This document shows, piece after piece, positions 1-9,461 of a DNA stretch of 64,000 nucleotides. This DNA comes from Ignavibacteriota bacterium (lineage in GTDB: Bacteria > Bacteroidota > Ignavibacteria > UBA10030 > SZUA-254): contig JACREZ010000024.1 of NCBI GenBank assembly GCA_016212665.1, positions 1 through 64,000 on the forward strand, written 5' to 3'. The notes beneath the pieces were generated by a model. The model did not search any database. It had not been told where the DNA came from and saw only the letters and a list, made by a program, of their open reading frames with translations. Position 1 is the stretch's first letter. Each line of letters begins with the position of its first letter. A program made the position numbers and the translations under genes.

Positions 1-1
1 A

Positions 2-349
2 TCAAACAAAAAACAATTTAACAATGTAAGCTGTGATGCATTTAAAACAGTGGCAGAAAAACCTATTTTATCTGATGACGTTCCACATGTTACTCGCTTA
101 CAAGATTGCTATCCCAATCCTTTTAACCCGGTAACCGTTATTAGTTATCAGCTATCCGAGGATGCTCATGTGAAACTCACAGTGATAGACGCTCTCGGAA
201 GAGAAGTTGCAACTCTTGTTAACGAGATGGAATCTGCCGGATACAAGTCAATTGAGTTTGACGCTTCTTCACTTCCAAGCGGCGTCTATTTCTACCGACT
301 CACTGCCGGTACGTTCACCGATATGAAGAAGATGCTTCTCGCGAAGTAG
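2..349 (+). CDS. C-terminal end of a T9SS-sorted secreted protein (partial at left edge)
   Basis: The reading frame is open to the first base of the window, so this is the tail of a longer gene; the GTG at 50 is probably an internal codon. The last ~80 residues form a type IX secretion sorting domain: YPNPFNPVTVISYQL, then LGREVATLVNE, then SLPSGVYFYRLTAG and a basic end (KKMLLAK). Known role of the domain: it directs export through the T9SS outer-membrane pore and surface attachment or release. The body of the protein, and so its function, lies outside the window. Unlike two later copies, the loop between NPFNP and LGREV has its ordinary sequence (SYQLSEDAHVKL) with no repeat insertion. A hairpin at 431-463 may be its terminator. 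Confidence 0.8.
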   Translation, partial: SNKKQFNNVSCDAFKTVAEKPILSDDVPHVTRLQDCYPNPFNPVTVISYQLSEDAHVKLTVIDALGREVATLVNEMESAGYKSIEFDASSLPSGVYFYRLTAGTFTDMKKMLLAK

Positions 350-430
350 TTCATTGGTTGATTGGTTAATTCGTTAATTAGTCTATGACTCGTAGAGTGA
401 TTAGTGGATTGGTGAGGAGTTCAAATGTGG

Positions 431-467
431 GATATGCGATGTGGAAAAATCATATCGCATATCTTTT
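431..467 (+). terminator. Possible intrinsic terminator
   Basis: A 10-bp perfect stem (GATATGCGAT at 431-440 and its complement at 454-463) is followed by TTTT. It lies 80 bp after the sorting-domain gene. The loop is 13 nt and the T-run short, so this is moderate evidence. Confidence 0.4.
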
Positions 468-530
468 ACCCGCTCAAAGAGTCGTAAACCTGTGGCGGGC
501 AGACATCTCACAACAAAAAATATATAAACG

Positions 531-570
531 TAAATCCGAAATTGACAATCCGAAATCCGAAATCAAAAAA
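531..570. repeat. Solo copy of the 31-41 bp dispersed repeat
   Basis: AAATCCGAAATTGACAATCC and the following bases match the core of the terminal repeats found around the four-helix-bundle gene at 43938-44401. It lies directly upstream of the ribosome-binding site of the 590-1216 gene. Confidence 0.6.
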
Positions 571-589
571 AGAAAGGAGGTGAAAAAAT

Positions 590-1216
590 ATGGCAGCGAA
601 AAACTATTATCCAAACGTTGACCCGAGAGTGTTGCTCTGGTTGGAAAACTTCAATACGAAGTTACCCAACTACGCCGCAACACTGAATCTTTCGGGCGCG
701 CAACTTGCACAGGTGCAAACGCACTTCGAGACAATCAAACAACGATTGAGCGAAGTCGAGGCGGCAAAAAGCACGCTGAAGTCTCTTGTTGCAAGCAAAG
801 AACAAGCGATGGAAGATGCGGAAGCGTTCATTCGTAACCTTGTTGCAACGGTGAAGTTACATCAGAACTTCACACAGGCAATAGGGGAAGACCTGAACGT
901 CTTCGGCAGCGCAACTCAGGATGAAGCAACATTGATTGCAAACGCAAAGCCGGTGTTTCTGGCATTCGTGCGAGCAACGATGGTTCGTCTTGAATGGGTA
1001 AAGGGCGATTATCACGGGATTCGTTTCGAGTGCAAACGCGGGAACGAAACCACGTTCTCGCTCCTCGATAAGGATGACCGTTCGCCCTGCGACGACATGC
1101 GACCAAACCTTGTCGCAGGTGTTCCGGAAGTTCGTATCTACCGTGCAATCTATTTGTACAATGGAGTGCCGGTCGGCGACTGGTCGGAAAAAGTACGCGT
1201 AACGGCGATGATATAA
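590..1216 (+). CDS. Hypothetical protein, helical N-terminus with a possible Fn3-like C-terminus
   Basis: A 208-residue protein I do not recognise. A strong ribosome-binding site (AGGAGGTG, 575-582) fixes the ATG at 590. There is no signal peptide or membrane segment. Residues ~5-110 are predicted mostly helical (LPNYAATLNLS, AQVQTHFETIKQRLSEVEAAK), resembling a small helical bundle. The last ~70 residues look like a beta domain with an Fn3-like end (EVRIYRAIYLYNGVPVGDWSEKV). It is followed by a hairpin, two REP-like palindromes and a 21-bp minisatellite. Its opening (YYPNVDPRVL) recalls the opening of the 15543-16280 protein (YRQLPNTDAGRL), which also sits beside a tandem array; the likeness is short and homology is unproven. 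Confidence 0.7.
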   Translation: MAAKNYYPNVDPRVLLWLENFNTKLPNYAATLNLSGAQLAQVQTHFETIKQRLSEVEAAKSTLKSLVASKEQAMEDAEAFIRNLVATVKLHQNFTQAIGEDLNVFGSATQDEATLIANAKPVFLAFVRATMVRLEWVKGDYHGIRFECKRGNETTFSLLDKDDRSPCDDMRPNLVAGVPEVRIYRAIYLYNGVPVGDWSEKVRVTAMI

Positions 1217-1227
1217 TCCTCGTCCAC

Positions 1228-1253
1228 GATGTCGGGAAGAAATTCCCGACATC
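1228..1253. terminator. Perfect 11-bp hairpin after the hypothetical gene
   Basis: GATGTCGGGAA and its complement are separated by a 4-nt loop. There is no clear T-run, so it may be a REP-type palindrome as well as an RNA 3'-end structure. Confidence 0.4.
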
Positions 1254-1265
1254 ACATTTAAGTTT

Positions 1266-1338
1266 GGTAGGACAGGCATTCCTGCCTGTCAGATTTATGC
1301 AAGAAACGATTTCGACAGACAAGAATGTCTGTCCTACC
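1266..1338. repeat. REP-like imperfect palindrome
   Basis: Outer arms GGTAGGACAG and CTGTCCTACC enclose a further palindrome (GGCATTCCTGCC) and a second similar arm. This layout is typical of intergenic palindromic repeats. No second copy is seen in the window. Confidence 0.6.
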
Positions 1339-1380
1339 ATCGTTTCTACCTTCTGAGACATCCCTATTTGATTTTTATAA

Positions 1381-1493
1381 GACTTTGCAAAACCCTACGA
1401 TGCCGTCACCCTGAACTTGTTTCAGGGTCAATCAGCGCTTGTTTAGATGCCGAAACAAGTTCGGCATGACGTAATTGGAGGTAATGCAAAGCC
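1381..1493. repeat. Dispersed palindromic repeat, family A, copy 1
   Basis: A 113-bp element built from two hairpins (CCCTGAACTTGTTTCAGGG and GCCGAAACAAGTTCGGC) inside short terminal inverted repeats (CTTTGCA / TGCAAAG). Copy 2 is at 14524-14635 with the same order and high identity. No transposase is encoded, so it is MITE- or REP-like. Confidence 0.8.
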
Positions 1494-1599
1494 TTCATCT
1501 CATATATTTTATATGTAGCGACGAAGTGCAATTCTCCCCTCTATCGAACAAAGTAAGAAAATCCGTTTATTTTTAAACTGCTCAAATTCGACCGTTTTC

Positions 1600-1855
1600 C
1601 AATGTAATATTGAATATTACACGTGTAACACTCAATATTACACAAGTAACGGGGAATGTAACACAAGTAACGGGGAATGTAGCACGAGTTACAGGGGATG
1701 TAGCACAAGGTACGGGGGATGTAGCACAAGGTACGGGGAATGTAGCACGAGTTACAGGGAATGTAACACAAGGTACGGGGAATGTAGCACGAGTAACGGG
1801 GAATGTAGCACGAGTAACGGGGGATGTAGCACAAGTAACGTCTGAAGTAACACGA
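1600..1855. repeat. 21-bp minisatellite, about 12 units
   Basis: Units of 21 bp with consensus near GGGGAATGTAGCACGAGTAAC run from about 1600 to 1855. The outer units are degenerate (ACGTGTAACACTCAATATTAC). Because 21 is divisible by three, several frames stay open on both strands, for example a GNVARVT heptapeptide repeat on the plus strand. No ribosome-binding site precedes any of these frames, and the plus-strand frame runs on into the tRNA-Glu gene, so I treat it as non-coding. Confidence 0.9.
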
Positions 1856-1901
1856 GAAAATCCGACAATCGAAAATGAAAAAATCGTCAATGGAACGTGG
1901 G

Positions 1902-1974
1902 TAGCGCTAACGGGAATCGAACCCGTATTTCAGCCTTGAGAGGGCCGCGTCCTGAACCGTTAGACGATAGCGCC
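1902..1974 (-). tRNA. tRNA-Glu (anticodon CTC)
   Basis: The reverse complement folds as a 73-nt cloverleaf. The acceptor GGCGCTA pairs with TAGCGCT with one G-U pair. The anticodon loop is CTCTCAA, giving CTC, which reads GAG. The T arm has TTCGATT between ACGGG and CCCGT, and the discriminator is A. CCA is not encoded. Confidence 0.93.
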
Positions 1975-1978
1975 ATCA

Positions 1979-2046
1979 AATTGCGAAATGCGAATTGCCA
2001 ATCTCGAATGGAAAAATTCGCAATTGGCAATTCGAAATCCGAAATG
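1979..2046. repeat. Two head-to-head copies of the dispersed repeat forming a hairpin
   Basis: Between the two tRNA genes, a left copy (core GCGAATTGCCAATC) and a right inverted copy (AATTCGCAATTGGCAATTCG) lie about 5 bp apart. Together they look like the 43938-44401 cassette with no gene between its ends. Confidence 0.65.
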
Positions 2047-2053
2047 AAAGGGG

Positions 2054-2126
2054 CTGCCTCGCAAGGACTCGAACCTTGACTACCATGATCCAGAGTCATG
2101 TGTGTTACCAATTACACCACGAGGCA
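2054..2126 (-). tRNA. tRNA-Gln (anticodon CTG)
   Basis: The reverse complement begins TGCCTCG and ends CGAGGCA with a G discriminator, as expected for glutamine. The anticodon loop CTCTGGA gives CTG. The T-loop TTCGAGT is present. CCA is not encoded. It is probably co-transcribed with tRNA-Glu, which lies 79 bp downstream. Confidence 0.93.
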
Positions 2127-2188
2127 ATGTAAAAGCGGTACAAATATAGCCAAACTTGCTTTGACTTGCAAAGCCATATTTTCGCTTG

Positions 2189-4261
2189 CTATGGCTGATT
2201 TCGGAGTGATTGTATCCTTATCTTCAGTTTTTCGATTCTTGTCCTTGCTTGTTCACTGATGTTTTGCATTAATTCAACCTGCCCGAGTACGGAAAGTGAT
2301 TGTGCCTGTTCATCAAGTTTGAAATAACTCTCCGCGAGCGCAACAAGGATGGGAACATCGGTCAGAAAAGAATCGTTGATTTGCCGGAACAGCGTCAGGC
2401 ATCTCTGCCGGTTTTCCTTGTTGATAAGCATAGCAAGTCGTTCAATGCCCATTGTTGCAAACTCGGGAGATTTTCCTTTGATGTTTTGGTTGAGCATTGT
2501 TTCAAGCAGGTCAAATTCCCGAACTGTATTCCCCATACGACTTGCAAAGTAGGCAGAGTAATAGTAGGCTTGCGGCGAGTTTTCGAATTCAATTTCTTTT
2601 TGAATGGCTTCAACTGCTTGGGCTGTATCGCCGAGTTCGAACGAAGAAACTGCAAGTAGTAAATATGTTTTGGGAGCGTATGGATAGTCCTGAATCAGGC
2701 GCAATGCATGTGTTCGTGCTTCTTCGTATTGAAATTGTTTCAAACAACTTGCGGCGATAAAATATCTCGCGAGGTAATGAGTCGAATCAAATGATAATGC
2801 TGTTTTGAATTTTTCTTTTGCGTTTCGCTCATCTTTGTTCCATGTGAAAATATTTCCTTCGAGAATCGTTCGTTCTGTTTTATATTCTGAAATTGCTTTG
2901 GGGAGTAACCACCAAAACGAAAAGAAGAGAACGAGAACGGGAAGCCACCGGAATTTTGAAATCATAGCAGGGAATTGAATCGTACGATGAAACAGTGGTG
3001 ATGCAACATGTCCGTTGGAGAATCCAAGGATCATCCAAAATCCGACAGCGACTGGGATGGTGCGGAGATTCAAACTGAATACATTATCAAGGAGAATGGA
3101 AATGATTGCACAAAAGAATCCAATCATTAGCGTTCGTTTCGGATTCGAGATGTCGCTTGCCTGTTTCAATGTTTGCACGGCGAACACAATGATAACGAGC
3201 AAAAATGCACTCAATCCAACAATGCCGGTCTCGGAAAGAATTTCAAGAAATTCGTTGTGTGCGTGCGGAACAATATCTTCCGATTGATACATCCAATAAT
3301 CAGGGGCGCGAAATTTCGGAAGGAAGAGGACGAAGTTTCCTATACCATGTCCGAATATGGGTGAAGCAAGAAATGCTTTCCACGCTCCCTCATAAAAATA
3401 GAGTCGCCGCGCGGAGGAGGATTGCGGGGTAAGTTCAAACATACTTCCGATTCTGTTCTGAATCATCTCGGGAAACAGAACATATCCGACGATAACAGAG
3501 ACCAAAAGTACTCCCATTCCGAGCAACCGTTGTCTCCGTGATTTGAAGTTCAAGAAAACAAATACCGTAATTCCCGCAAGTCCTGCGAACCACGCGCTTC
3601 TTGATTCAGTTTTCATGAGTAAGAATAACGCAGTCAGAAACAAGAGTGATAATGTAATTTGGACAGCAGTCGGGTTTTTATGTTTCAGCATCAACCCGAA
3701 AAAAATAGGAATGAGAAAAACCAGAAAGCCCGCGAAGTAGGTTGCGTTCCCAAGCGTGGAAAGAACTTTCCTGCCGGAACTTAATACCATAATTCTTTCC
3801 GGGATAAGTTGAAACGCCTGAAGACAACCGATGGCGAATGTTATGAGTATAACGACAAACAGACCCTTGAAGATAAAACCAAGTTCGGTTTCAGACGTCG
3901 CGATAAACGATGAGGAGAGAAAGACAATAAACAAACAGAGTTGCACCAAGAATGCATCATAACCAAGTTTTGTATTATATACGTTCAGCAAAGAAACCGC
4001 CGACGTCACCACTAAGAAAAAACCGGCAAGGGTAAGCAGGTGAAGTTTGAACTCGATTCGTTCCTGCGACAAGAGCCAATGCAATAATATCGTCAGCAAA
4101 AGAACACTGAATCCGATGAGGATGTACGGCTTGAACAATGTACTGTTATTCACATCAGGGATAATGACGAGGGTTGTTCCGGCAAATAACAAAACGAGCA
4201 TCCATGAAATTGCTCGTGAGTGAATATTCTTCGCTTGGCTCTGTTCGTTTTTTCGTTTCAT
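2189..4261 (-). CDS. O-antigen ligase/polymerase-like membrane protein with C-terminal TPR region
   Basis: A polytopic inner-membrane protein of the Wzy/WaaL (O-antigen ligase) superfamily, which joins or polymerises lipid-linked sugar chains on the periplasmic side. There are about 10-12 hydrophobic segments over residues ~15-460. The family motif VPHAHNEFLEILSETGIVGL lies in the large loop. After the last membrane segment, ~200 residues of helical repeats look like TPRs (AKEKFKTALSFDSTHYLARY; APKTYLLLAVSSFELGDTAQAVEAI). I prefer the ATG at 4261 (690 aa); the upstream in-frame ATG at 4390 would add 43 polar residues with no family match. It is divergent from lon and lies far from the main polysaccharide cluster. 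The substrate cannot be deduced. Confidence 0.82.
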   Translation of the reverse strand: MKRKNEQSQAKNIHSRAISWMLVLLFAGTTLVIIPDVNNSTLFKPYILIGFSVLLLTILLHWLLSQERIEFKLHLLTLAGFFLVVTSAVSLLNVYNTKLGYDAFLVQLCLFIVFLSSSFIATSETELGFIFKGLFVVILITFAIGCLQAFQLIPERIMVLSSGRKVLSTLGNATYFAGFLVFLIPIFFGLMLKHKNPTAVQITLSLLFLTALFLLMKTESRSAWFAGLAGITVFVFLNFKSRRQRLLGMGVLLVSVIVGYVLFPEMIQNRIGSMFELTPQSSSARRLYFYEGAWKAFLASPIFGHGIGNFVLFLPKFRAPDYWMYQSEDIVPHAHNEFLEILSETGIVGLSAFLLVIIVFAVQTLKQASDISNPKRTLMIGFFCAIISILLDNVFSLNLRTIPVAVGFWMILGFSNGHVASPLFHRTIQFPAMISKFRWLPVLVLFFSFWWLLPKAISEYKTERTILEGNIFTWNKDERNAKEKFKTALSFDSTHYLARYFIAASCLKQFQYEEARTHALRLIQDYPYAPKTYLLLAVSSFELGDTAQAVEAIQKEIEFENSPQAYYYSAYFASRMGNTVREFDLLETMLNQNIKGKSPEFATMGIERLAMLINKENRQRCLTLFRQINDSFLTDVPILVALAESYFKLDEQAQSLSVLGQVELMQNISEQARTRIEKLKIRIQSLRNQP

Positions 4262-4481
4262 GATTAATAAATGATTGCTGAAAGTGAGAGTTTTTTTTGT
4301 AATAATCAAATCTCCCCTGCTTTGTTTCCCGCTTTCGTTCTTTGTATATTTTTCCCGCACCACGTTGTGCAACCTCAGAATGTACTTCATGAGGCAAGTC
4401 CGATACTTATTACATCAATACTTATTGATGATGATAGTGATTGGATTTTTTTACAACTATGCTTTTTGACTTTACTTATCA

Positions 4482-6848
4482 ATGAAACCTGAAACCTCAA
4501 TAACTGAACAAGAAACGAAACAATTCGAACTTCCTACGCGACTCCCCATCCTCACGTTACGGGATGTGGTGGTATTCCCTCATATGATTTTCCCCGTACT
4601 CGTCGGGCGGGAATCTTCTTTGCGCGCAACGTACGCGGCGATGGAACGTGACCGTCACATCTTCCTCGTAGCGCAAAAAAACCCGTCAATAGATGAACCG
4701 ACAGAGAACGACCTGTACAAAGAGGGAACGATTGCGAAGATTACTCAAACACTGAAACTACCCAACGGGTTAGTAAAGATCGTTGTTGATGGAATTTCAC
4801 TGGCAACCATTACCTCGTTTGTACCGAACACAAATTTTCTGGAAGTGGATGTGAACATCATCGAGGAGGATACTGAAATCACTGATGAAATTCTTGCTCT
4901 CATGCGCCGCGTTTCTGCATTGTTTGCCGAGTATATTCCCATCAGCAGAAATATCCCGCCGGAAATTTTTGCCGCTCTGGAAAACATCAAGGAACCGCGA
5001 CGACGTTTGTTTTATATTGCCGCGAATGTTCAACAAGCGGTTGAAGTCAAACAGCAGATTCTTCAGAAGCGGACGTTGCGCGACCAATACTTTGAACTGA
5101 TTCGTATCCTCACTTCCGAAAATGATTTGTTGAAAATCGAAAAAGAAATTGATGCGAAAGTTCATGAAGGGATTCAGAAATCTCAACGGAAGTTTTTAGT
5201 GCAGGAACAAATCCGTGTTCTTCAGGATGAACTGGAAGACGATGAAACATCATCTCCCGAACTCATAAAACTCAAACAGCAAATCGAAGAAGCGAAAATG
5301 CCGAAGGAAGTCCATGAGAAAGCGATGGAAGAACTTGTCAAACTTCGGAAGACTCCCTCCGCCTCACCGGAGTTCAGCGTCAACCGGAATTACATTGATT
5401 GGCTTCTCTCGATGCCATGGAATGTGAAGACCGAAGACAATCTCGACATTAATCACGTTCAATCAATTTTGGATGAAGACCATTTCGGATTGGAAAAACC
5501 GAAGGAACGCATTCTCGAACATATTGCTGTACTGAATCTTGTCAAAGAAATGAAAGGACAAATTCTTTGTCTCGTTGGTCCGCCCGGAGTTGGAAAAACT
5601 TCGCTCGGGAAATCTATCGCGCGGGCAATCGGGAGAAAATTTGTTCGCATCTCGCTTGGCGGCGTTCGGGATGAAGCGGAAGTGCGTGGCCATCGCCGGA
5701 CATACATCGGTGCGCTTCCGGGAAAAATCATTCAATCAATGAAGAAAGCAGGAACAATAAATCCCGTTATTCTCATGGACGAGATTGATAAAATGAGCAT
5801 GGATTTCCGCGGAGACCCATCATCGGCACTGCTGGAAGTTCTCGACCCGGAACAGAATGTTTCGTTCAATGACCATTATTTAGAAGTGGATTATGACCTT
5901 TCGCATGTCATGTTCATTACGACTGCAAATGTACGCTATCAGATTCCGCTTCCGTTGCAGGATAGAATGGAAATTATTGAACTTCCCGGCTACCTCGAAT
6001 ATGACAAAAAAGAGATTGCCAAACGGCACATTCTTCCCAAGCAGTTGCTTGAACATGGATTGAAAAAAGAGAATGTGAAATTTACCGATGGTTCATTGAT
6101 AAAAATTATTCGCGAATACACGCGGGAAGCAGGCGTGCGAAATCTTGAACGGGAAATTGCTTCTGTCTGCCGAAAGGTTGCAAAAGATATTGTCGTCAAT
6201 AAGATGCACAACGGAAGCGTTATTAAAGTTGATGAGAAAAAAGTTGAATCGTGTCTCGGTGTACCGAAGTTCCGCGAGAAGAAAAATGTGAAGGTACGAA
6301 AAATCGGTTCGGTGGTCGGTCTTGCATGGACGAGTGTCGGCGGAGATATTCTTAGCGTTGATGCAACGATTATGACCGGCACGGAAAAACTCACACTCAC
6401 CGGTCAACTTGGCGATGTGATGAAAGAGTCTGCTCAGGCAGCTCTCAGTTACATTCGCTCCAATGCTGAGGAGTTTAAGGTCGCACCGACATTTTTCGAG
6501 AAAAAAGAAATTCATATTCACTTACCCGAAGGTTCGATTCCGAAAGACGGACCTTCTGCCGGAATTACGATGGCGATGGCGATTCTTTCTGCCGCAGCAA
6601 ACAAACCTGCGCGGAACGATATTGCAATGACCGGAGAAATTACGCTACGCGGAAATGTTCTTGCCATCGGCGGTTTGAATGAAAAATTGATTGCCGCACA
6701 ACGAAACGGAATCAAAACTGTTCTTATTCCCAAAGACAACGAGAAGGATTTGACGGAGATTCAGGAAAAAGTAAAACACGGATTGAACATCATCGGTATC
6801 GAAAAAGTCGCCGATGCGATTCCGTATCTGTTTGGCTCGAAGAAATAG
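4482..6848 (+). CDS. lon: ATP-dependent protease Lon (LonA type)
   Basis: Soluble ATP-dependent serine protease that removes damaged and short-lived regulatory proteins. The domain order is canonical: N-terminal substrate-binding domain ([24 protein letters not shown]), helical region, and AAA+ module with Walker [10 protein letters not shown] near residue 367 and Walker [10 protein letters not shown]. The C-terminal protease domain carries catalytic Ser692 ([12 protein letters not shown]) and Lys735 ([10 protein letters not shown]), spaced by 43 residues as in E. coli Lon. The length of 788 aa is normal. The stop codon is immediately followed by the tadA ATG, so the two are probably co-transcribed. 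Confidence 0.98.
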   Translation: MKPETSITEQETKQFELPTRLPILTLRDVVVFPHMIFPVLVGRESSLRATYAAMERDRHIFLVAQKNPSIDEPTENDLYKEGTIAKITQTLKLPNGLVKIVVDGISLATITSFVPNTNFLEVDVNIIEEDTEITDEILALMRRVSALFAEYIPISRNIPPEIFAALENIKEPRRRLFYIAANVQQAVEVKQQILQKRTLRDQYFELIRILTSENDLLKIEKEIDAKVHEGIQKSQRKFLVQEQIRVLQDELEDDETSSPELIKLKQQIEEAKMPKEVHEKAMEELVKLRKTPSASPEFSVNRNYIDWLLSMPWNVKTEDNLDINHVQSILDEDHFGLEKPKERILEHIAVLNLVKEMKGQILCLVGPPGVGKTSLGKSIARAIGRKFVRISLGGVRDEAEVRGHRRTYIGALPGKIIQSMKKAGTINPVILMDEIDKMSMDFRGDPSSALLEVLDPEQNVSFNDHYLEVDYDLSHVMFITTANVRYQIPLPLQDRMEIIELPGYLEYDKKEIAKRHILPKQLLEHGLKKENVKFTDGSLIKIIREYTREAGVRNLEREIASVCRKVAKDIVVNKMHNGSVIKVDEKKVESCLGVPKFREKKNVKVRKIGSVVGLAWTSVGGDILSVDATIMTGTEKLTLTGQLGDVMKESAQAALSYIRSNAEEFKVAPTFFEKKEIHIHLPEGSIPKDGPSAGITMAMAILSAAANKPARNDIAMTGEITLRGNVLAIGGLNEKLIAAQRNGIKTVLIPKDNEKDLTEIQEKVKHGLNIIGIEKVADAIPYLFGSKK

Positions 6849-7307
6849 ATGAGTCAACCGCACGAATATTGGATGCAACAAGCGTTGCGCGAAGCGGAGA
6901 ATGCGCTCTCACGCAACGAAGTTCCTGTAGGCGCTGTGGTGGTTCACGAAGGAATCATCATCGGCAAAGGTTCGAATCAAACGGAAATGTTGCAAGACCC
7001 GACTGCGCATGCCGAGATTATCGCCATTACTGCGGCGGCAAGTTACTTAGAAAATAAGTGGTTGGAGAATTGCACACTCTACGTTACGCTTGAACCTTGC
7101 ACGATGTGTGCCGGCGCGATTGTCCTTGCGAGAATTCCTTTCCTCATCTTCGGCGCATACGACCCGAAAGCCGGGGCGTGCTCATCTCTCTATACAATTA
7201 CCAACGACCCGCGTTTAAATCATCGCGTACCGACGAAGGGCGGCGTGCTCGAAGAAAAGTGTTCGGGGATTCTAAGGGAATTTTTTCTAAAGAAAAGAAC
7301 AGTGTAA
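6849..7307 (+). CDS. tadA: tRNA-specific adenosine deaminase TadA
   Basis: Converts wobble adenosine 34 to inosine in tRNA-Arg(ACG), which is needed to read CGN codons. The cytidine-deaminase fold shows the zinc and proton-relay residues: His54 and Glu56 in [10 protein letters not shown], and Cys84 and Cys87 in [10 protein letters not shown]. The length of 152 aa is typical. The ATG abuts the lon stop codon with no gap. A palindrome at 7309-7338 follows the stop. Confidence 0.96.
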   Translation: MSQPHEYWMQQALREAENALSRNEVPVGAVVVHEGIIIGKGSNQTEMLQDPTAHAEIIAITAAASYLENKWLENCTLYVTLEPCTMCAGAIVLARIPFLIFGAYDPKAGACSSLYTITNDPRLNHRVPTKGGVLEEKCSGILREFFLKKRTV

Positions 7308-7308
7308 A

Positions 7309-7338
7309 GGTGGACTCCACCTGCAGGTGGAGCCCACC
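7309..7338. terminator. Strong palindrome between converging tadA and prfA
   Basis: GGTGGACTCCACC and GGTGGAGCCCACC form a ~14-bp stem around the centre CTGCAG with one A/C mismatch. It lacks a T-run on either side, so it may be a REP element that serves both converging genes. Confidence 0.5.
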
Positions 7339-7347
7339 TCTCAATAT

Positions 7348-8415
7348 CTATTCCGCCGCCTGAAGTCTTTCCGCTCTGTCTGCAATCGTCAACTGTTCTA
7401 TGACTTCGTCTAATTTCCCGTCAATTATTTCAGAGAGATTGTAGAGCGTCAAACCAATTCGATGGTCGGTCATCCGGTTTTGCGGGAAGTTGTACGTCCG
7501 GATTTTATCGCTCCGGTCTCCGCTTTTGACCATTGAACGGCGTTGTGCTGAAATCTCCGCTGTCTGTTCATTCAACTTTTTCTCGTACAACTTTGAGCGA
7601 AGCATCTTCATTGCAAGTTCACGGTTTTTTAATTGCGAGCGTTCCTGCTGACACGCTACAACAATGCCGCTTGTTTTATGTGTGATGCGAACAGCCGTTT
7701 CAACTTTGTTTACGTTCTGTCCCCCCTTTCCCCCCGCCCGATATGTATCGAATTGTAAATCGGCAGGATTAATATCCACTTCCACATCTTCAACTTCCGG
7801 CAAAACTGCAACTGTTGCGGCAGAAGTGTGAACTCTTCCCTGTGCTTCCGTTTCCGGTACACGCTGAACACGATGCACGCCGCTTTCAAATTTTAATGTT
7901 CCGAACGCATGCTTCCCGCGAATCGCAAACACCACTTCTTTGAACCCGCCAAGTCCTGTATCGTTCCAATCAAGTAGTTCCGCTTTCCATCCGGAACGCT
8001 CGGCAAAGCGAGTGTACATGCGGTACAAATCGGCGGCGAATAACGCGGCTTCCTCTCCGCCGGTTCCGCCCCGAATTTCCATGATGCAATCCTTGTCATC
8101 GTTCGGGTCTTTAGGAATGAGAAGCGCTTTCAATTCCTCTTCCATTGCGAAGAGTTTTGCTTCCGCTTCTTTCATTTCCGATTGAGCAAGGTCCCGCATC
8201 TCCACATCGTCGGATGAATCAACAATCTCACGCAAACCGGCAACATCCCCTCTCATTTTTTTGAATCGTTCATACGATTGCACAATGGGAGTGAGTTCGC
8301 TATGCTCTTTGCTCAGTTCGCGATAGCGGTCTTGATTATTTATGACCGACGGTTCGGAAAGTAATTGAGTAACTTCAGCGTAGCGTGCGGCTACTTGTTC
8401 TAATCTGTCAAACAT
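7348..8415 (-). CDS. prfA: Peptide chain release factor 1
   Basis: Recognises UAA and UAG stop codons and triggers peptide release. It has 355 aa from the ATG at 8415. The catalytic GGQ is at residues 231-233 (GGKGGQNVNKVE). The codon-recognition tripeptide is PET at 187-189, a P-x-T form as in RF1 and unlike the SPF of RF2. The frame stays open 49 codons further upstream, but that extension lies inside the preceding gene and has no family match. The start overlaps the upstream stop by one base (TAATG), indicating translational coupling with the DUF1385 gene. Confidence 0.96.
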   Translation of the reverse strand: MFDRLEQVAARYAEVTQLLSEPSVINNQDRYRELSKEHSELTPIVQSYERFKKMRGDVAGLREIVDSSDDVEMRDLAQSEMKEAEAKLFAMEEELKALLIPKDPNDDKDCIMEIRGGTGGEEAALFAADLYRMYTRFAERSGWKAELLDWNDTGLGGFKEVVFAIRGKHAFGTLKFESGVHRVQRVPETEAQGRVHTSAATVAVLPEVEDVEVDINPADLQFDTYRAGGKGGQNVNKVETAVRITHKTSGIVVACQQERSQLKNRELAMKMLRSKLYEKKLNEQTAEISAQRRSMVKSGDRSDKIRTYNFPQNRMTDHRIGLTLYNLSEIIDGKLDEVIEQLTIADRAERLQAAE

Positions 8416-9461
8416 TATGAGTTCGCCGCCACAAGTTCGTTTGCATGTTGAACATATGTTACTTGCTGACCGACATCCATTCCCAGCGCACACTTGATTG
8501 CCACCGCCGCAACTTCCAATTGACTCGCATCCGGTTCGTTGGTCGTGATACGTTGCATCCACAATCCCGGTGCAACAAGAAATTTTCCAAATGTTGTTTC
8601 ACTTCGCTTTGCAGACCATCGAATAAATTCATACGAAACTCCACCGACTAAAGGAATGAGCGGAAGATGAGTCAAGATACGGACAAGAAGCGTCATCTTT
8701 CCAAGCCACATAATGAGCAATGTATCCAACACAGCGAACAGTAAAATGGCAACTAACATAACAATCAGAACGAAACTTGTTCCACACCGTGGATGAAACC
8801 GTGTGTATCGAACTGCGCTCTCTGATGTGAGCGGCGCTTTTTGTTCAAACGTAAAAACAAGTTTGTGTTCCGCTCCATGATATTGAAACAACCGCTTGAC
8901 ATCTTTCATCAACGCAATTGCCGACATGTATGCGATTAAAATTGTAATGCGGATTGCGCCCGCAGTAATGTTAAACCAAAACGCTTCCTGCTCGACATCA
9001 AATAATTTCGTTGTGATGAACAACGGACCGACGAAGAAAATCCCGATGCCGACTGCAAGTGAGAACAGCACCGTCAATGCAAGTTTCAGTTTTGATGCCG
9101 GTTCTTTCTTTTTTGCTTTCCCGTTTTTCTTTGATTGTTCTTCGGCGTCAGCATCCTGCATTGCAACTTCAGCCGAGAAGTTGAGTGTTTCAATTCCGAC
9201 AAATAACATTTCGATAAGTCCTACAGCGCCGCGTAGGATTGGGAGTTTGAAAACCGGATACCGTTCACCGAGTGATTTATGCTCTTGAGATTTCACCACA
9301 ATATCTCCGTTTGACCTGCGGACTGCGGTAGCGATTCGACCCGGCGCTCGCATCATCACTCCTTCAATAACTGCTTGCCCGCCCACGACAAGCGGGTTGT
9401 TCGGGTCATAATTGTACAAAGAACGGTCTGCTTCTGTTTTGATTTCTTCTTGATTTTGCAT
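8415..9461 (-). CDS. DUF1385 family membrane protein
   Basis: A 348-residue integral membrane protein of the DUF1385 family, whose members commonly lie beside prfA. The N-terminus has the family signature [25 protein letters not shown]. Hydrophobic segments occur around residues 128-150, 165-185 and 230-270, with the conserved YHGAEHK and [10 protein letters not shown] motifs between them. A Lys/Glu-rich insert ([11 protein letters not shown]) precedes the first membrane segment. The biochemical function of the family is not established. Its stop overlaps the prfA start. Confidence 0.88.
   Translation of the reverse strand: MQNQEEIKTEADRSLYNYDPNNPLVVGGQAVIEGVMMRAPGRIATAVRRSNGDIVVKSQEHKSLGERYPVFKLPILRGAVGLIEMLFVGIETLNFSAEVAMQDADAEEQSKKNGKAKKKEPASKLKLALTVLFSLAVGIGIFFVGPLFITTKLFDVEQEAFWFNITAGAIRITILIAYMSAIALMKDVKRLFQYHGAEHKLVFTFEQKAPLTSESAVRYTRFHPRCGTSFVLIVMLVAILLFAVLDTLLIMWLGKMTLLVRILTHLPLIPLVGGVSYEFIRWSAKRSETTFGKFLVAPGLWMQRITTNEPDASQLEVAAVAIKCALGMDVGQQVTYVQHANELVAANS

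Noticed and set aside
2-349. Complete 99-residue gene starting at GTG 50
   Set aside because: The frame is open to the window edge, and sorting domains occur at the ends of large exported proteins.
385-621. 78-codon frame upstream of the first hypothetical gene
   Set aside because: It consists of hairpin and repeat sequence and overlaps the well-supported start at 590 in another frame.
1600-1855. CRISPR array
   Set aside because: Units are contiguous with no spacers, and no cas gene is in the window. The same applies to 15276-15464 and 38301-38616.
1610-1939. 109-codon frame through the 21-bp array (GNVARVT repeats)
   Set aside because: No ribosome-binding site, the opposite-strand frames are equally open because the period is divisible by three, and the frame ends inside the tRNA-Glu gene.
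8416-8562. 49-codon N-terminal extension of release factor 1
   Set aside because: It lies inside the DUF1385 gene, has no family match, and the coupled ATG at 8415 gives the standard RF1 length.
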